Below, in pieces: positions 5,730 through 7,306 of a stretch of 7,306 nucleotides of DNA; the first letter of the stretch is position 1; each line of letters starts with the position of its first letter. This stretch comes from Spirochaetales bacterium (GTDB lineage: Bacteria > Spirochaetota > Spirochaetia > SZUA-6). The position numbers and the translations under genes were made by a program. The notes beneath the pieces are model-generated. The model was not told the DNA's origin. It worked only from the letters and a program-made list of their open reading frames with translations, and did not search any database. The DNA lies in contig QILZ01000121.1 in assembly GCA_003233545.1 (NCBI GenBank), positions 1 to 7,306 on the forward strand. Reading direction: 5' to 3'.

Positions 5730-6988
5730 AAGCACGGCTGTGTAGTCTGGTTTTTCTATTTTGCATTGTAACGGCCCAGGCTCAGGAGCATAGCGTTCAC
5801 GGTGATTTAACTGTTTATTGTATAGCTGACAATTTAAACGATACCTACCTTGCCGATGTGGAACGTCCTGAACTGGCTTTTCCTTTGATGCAGGATTTGT
5901 CTCTTAACTTTAATATCGGTACGCTGGCAAGCGTCGGTACCGACATACTTCTTCGAGGATCCCTTTTAAATCTTATCGATGCTGATAATGTAACCCATAT
6001 AGCACCTGTAACTATTACAGTTAATCAGCTGTTTTTACAGGTACCCTTAGCTGATACATTGATGCTGTATGCGGGTAAACGTGTAAGAGAAATGGGGAAA
6101 GCCCAAAGTTTTCCTGTTGTAAACAGGATAAACCCCAGACTTTTCAGCCAAACTCATGTAAGCAGCGAGGGAGCCGGTCTTGTAGAACTCGACTTCTTTC
6201 CTTTGTACTGGCTCGATACGACAGCAGTAATGTTCTTTAAAGACATCGATGCGGCAACAGCGAAGTGGGGAGACCTTAACGCCCTGTTTCAGGCTGATAT
6301 CGCTGTATACCCTGTCGATGTTTCTTTTTATGCTTATCGGGAAAAACAGGATAATTATCCCCTGGGGCTTTCGGCATCGGTACAAATAAATTATGTCACC
6401 ATATACGGTGAGTATCTCTACACAAAGAACAGTGATGTAAAGGTTCTGACCAATGCAGGTAGTTCGGATCCCCCGGAAGCATTCCAGCTTAGGGACAAGA
6501 AACACTACCATGCCTTAACAGCAGGTTTTAGTTACCGGGACAATGAATTGTCCATGGCAGCAGAGTATGCCTGGAACAGTAATGCGCTGAGTGTTAAAGA
6601 AGCGGATGATATGAAGGAGTACATCGAAAACTATGGCAACAACTTTCCTTCCGGGAATGCGGAAACTACAAAGGAGGGGATAATCGAGTTGTACCATAAT
6701 CGAAACCGTTTTATGCGGCATTATTTTGATGTTTCTGTTGGTTATACACCCGAAGCTTTCAGCGACATATCTTTTAGTCTTGGTGCTGTCATGAGCTTCC
6801 CGGACTTTGGTGATAATTTCTTAAGACTCTGGGGCTATAATGCGCACGCAGGGCTTAGCTACTCTCTTAAGCAGGCTGTCAGAGCCAGCTTTCGGGTCGA
6901 TGCCTATGGCGGAGGAGAGGATTCGGAGTATGTCTTATATGAAGCACAGCAGTATAGAGTAATACTGGCTATGAATATCGGCTTTTAA
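5726..6988 (+). CDS. Second outer-membrane beta-barrel (porin-like) protein, family not identified
   Basis: The 420-residue product has a clear signal peptide, with KAR, a core at about 6-16 and cleavage near AQA|Q (19/20). C13 does not sit in a proper lipobox, so a lipoprotein is unlikely. The remainder alternates polar and hydrophobic residues in strand-like runs and ends in NIGF with a terminal phenylalanine. Residues 116-138, AGKRVREMG followed by VVNRINPR, resemble the GK-x-x-x-x-x-G...N-x-x-NPR pattern seen in several porin-like proteins. A firm family name cannot be given. The start overlaps the ATPase stop (ATGA at 5726-5729), and GGAGG at 5712-5716 lies inside the ATPase gene, so translation is probably coupled. 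This tight linkage suggests that the barrel works with the transporter, either as a cargo delivered to the surface or as an outer-membrane partner. Confidence 0.72.
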   Translation: MKARLCSLVFLFCIVTAQAQEHSVHGDLTVYCIADNLNDTYLADVERPELAFPLMQDLSLNFNIGTLASVGTDILLRGSLLNLIDADNVTHIAPVTITVNQLFLQVPLADTLMLYAGKRVREMGKAQSFPVVNRINPRLFSQTHVSSEGAGLVELDFFPLYWLDTTAVMFFKDIDAATAKWGDLNALFQADIAVYPVDVSFYAYREKQDNYPLGLSASVQINYVTIYGEYLYTKNSDVKVLTNAGSSDPPEAFQLRDKKHYHALTAGFSYRDNELSMAAEYAWNSNALSVKEADDMKEYIENYGNNFPSGNAETTKEGIIELYHNRNRFMRHYFDVSVGYTPEAFSDISFSLGAVMSFPDFGDNFLRLWGYNAHAGLSYSLKQAVRASFRVDAYGGGEDSEYVLYEAQQYRVILAMNIGF

Positions 6989-7017
6989 GCGGGTAATAAT
7001 TTAATCAGGAGGAGTGT

Positions 7018-7230
7018 ATGAAAGGAAAAATGATCGCATTAAACATTATAGGAGGACTTCTATTGTTTTTAGGAGTTATCGGACTGTTTTTGGCAACACA
7101 AATAATTTTGCTTGCGCAATTTGTTGCCATATTAGTGGCTTTGAACAGTATTCTTTGTGGAGCAGCTGTTTTTGTGATAAAGCAAGCTATAAAAAAGAGC
7201 AGTATACCTGCATTAAAGGAGGAGAAATGA
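7018..7230 (+). CDS. Small two-TM membrane protein, unknown function
   Basis: The 70-residue protein has two hydrophobic segments (about 7-26 and 30-54) and a basic then charged tail (KQAIKK...ALKEEK). The loop between the segments is very short, so it is probably a helical hairpin in the inner membrane with both ends cytoplasmic. AGGAGG at 7007-7012, 5 nt from the ATG, supports it as a real gene, as does the ATGA overlap with the next start. No family is recognised. A 29-bp gap with no terminator separates it from the beta-barrel gene, so it is probably still in the same transcript. It could be an accessory subunit of the transporter or simply a membrane hypothetical. Confidence 0.75.
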   Translation: MKGKMIALNIIGGLLLFLGVIGLFLATQIILLAQFVAILVALNSILCGAAVFVIKQAIKKSSIPALKEEK

Positions 7231-7306
7231 AAAAATCAAGTATTGTAATAATTCTGATCTTAATGGCAGCAGCCCTGTTTGCCGAATCGGAAACCCTGAA
7301 ACTGTT
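7227..7306 (+). CDS. Start of a secreted or envelope protein (3' end outside window)
   Basis: An ATG at 7227 overlaps the preceding stop (ATGA) and follows AAGGAGG at 7216-7222. Twenty-six complete codons are visible. They encode a textbook signal peptide: KK, a hydrophobic run at about 6-18, and cleavage expected after ALFA (residue 19), then ESETLKL. No lipobox cysteine is seen. The mature protein is almost entirely outside the window. A periplasmic or outer-membrane component of the same system is likely from context, for example another LolA-like protein or a TolC-type protein, but nothing visible distinguishes these. Confidence 0.8.
   Translation, partial: MKKSSIVIILILMAAALFAESETLKL

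Noticed and set aside
6047..6511. 154-codon minus-strand open frame
   Set aside because: It lies wholly antisense to the second beta-barrel gene, which has a signal peptide, ribosome site and terminal phenylalanine. The antisense product has no signal, motif or ribosome site that would favour it.
6989..7017. Possible operon boundary between the second barrel and the small membrane protein
   Set aside because: The 29-bp gap contains a ribosome site but no hairpin with T tract and no -35/-10 pair, so a break in transcription is not supported.

Overview
The window looks like the start of an accessory operon for moving material across the envelope of a diderm (two-membrane) bacterium. Signal peptides, two outer-membrane beta-barrel candidates ending in phenylalanine, a LolA-like periplasmic protein and a LolCDE/MacB-type ABC transporter all point to an outer membrane. 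The moderate GC content, strong AGGAGG ribosome binding sites and protein style suggest a spirochaete of the Treponema group. That assignment is an inference from general appearance; no marker gene in the window proves it.

Layout. Bases 2-187 hold the C-terminal end of an AT-rich gene, probably of the Rpn-type PD-(D/E)XK nuclease / putative transposase family. Bases 188-648 carry no convincing gene. This stretch holds a possible minus-strand gene remnant (224-298), a strong AT-rich inverted repeat (591-622) and a run of seven C (625-631). A near-consensus sigma-70-type promoter (TTGACA, 17 bp, TATAAC) follows at 649-677. Its -10 box and predicted start point are covered by an elaborate operator candidate at 667-708: two 20-bp direct repeats at a 22-bp period, which together form a 28-bp dyad centred on the predicted transcription start.

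From 724 to the window end, eight genes run on the plus strand without a recognisable terminator, with gaps of 11-29 bp or 4-bp ATGA overlaps. In order they encode: a beta-barrel with motifs like the C-terminal half of the Omp85/BamA barrel but no POTRA domains; two FtsX/MacB-type permeases with one TM, a large periplasmic domain and three TMs; a LolA-like secreted carrier; a LolD/MacB-type ATPase with all motifs; a second beta-barrel; a 70-residue two-TM protein; and the start of a further secreted protein.

Working model (inference). The ATPase and the two different permeases form one heteromeric inner-membrane extractor, like LolCDE. The LolA-like protein accepts the cargo in the periplasm, and one or both barrels act at the outer membrane. 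Each component belongs to a known superfamily. The combination, especially a POTRA-less Omp85-like barrel linked to a LolA/LolCDE-like machine under a dedicated operator, is what deserves attention. The cargo cannot be read from the sequence.
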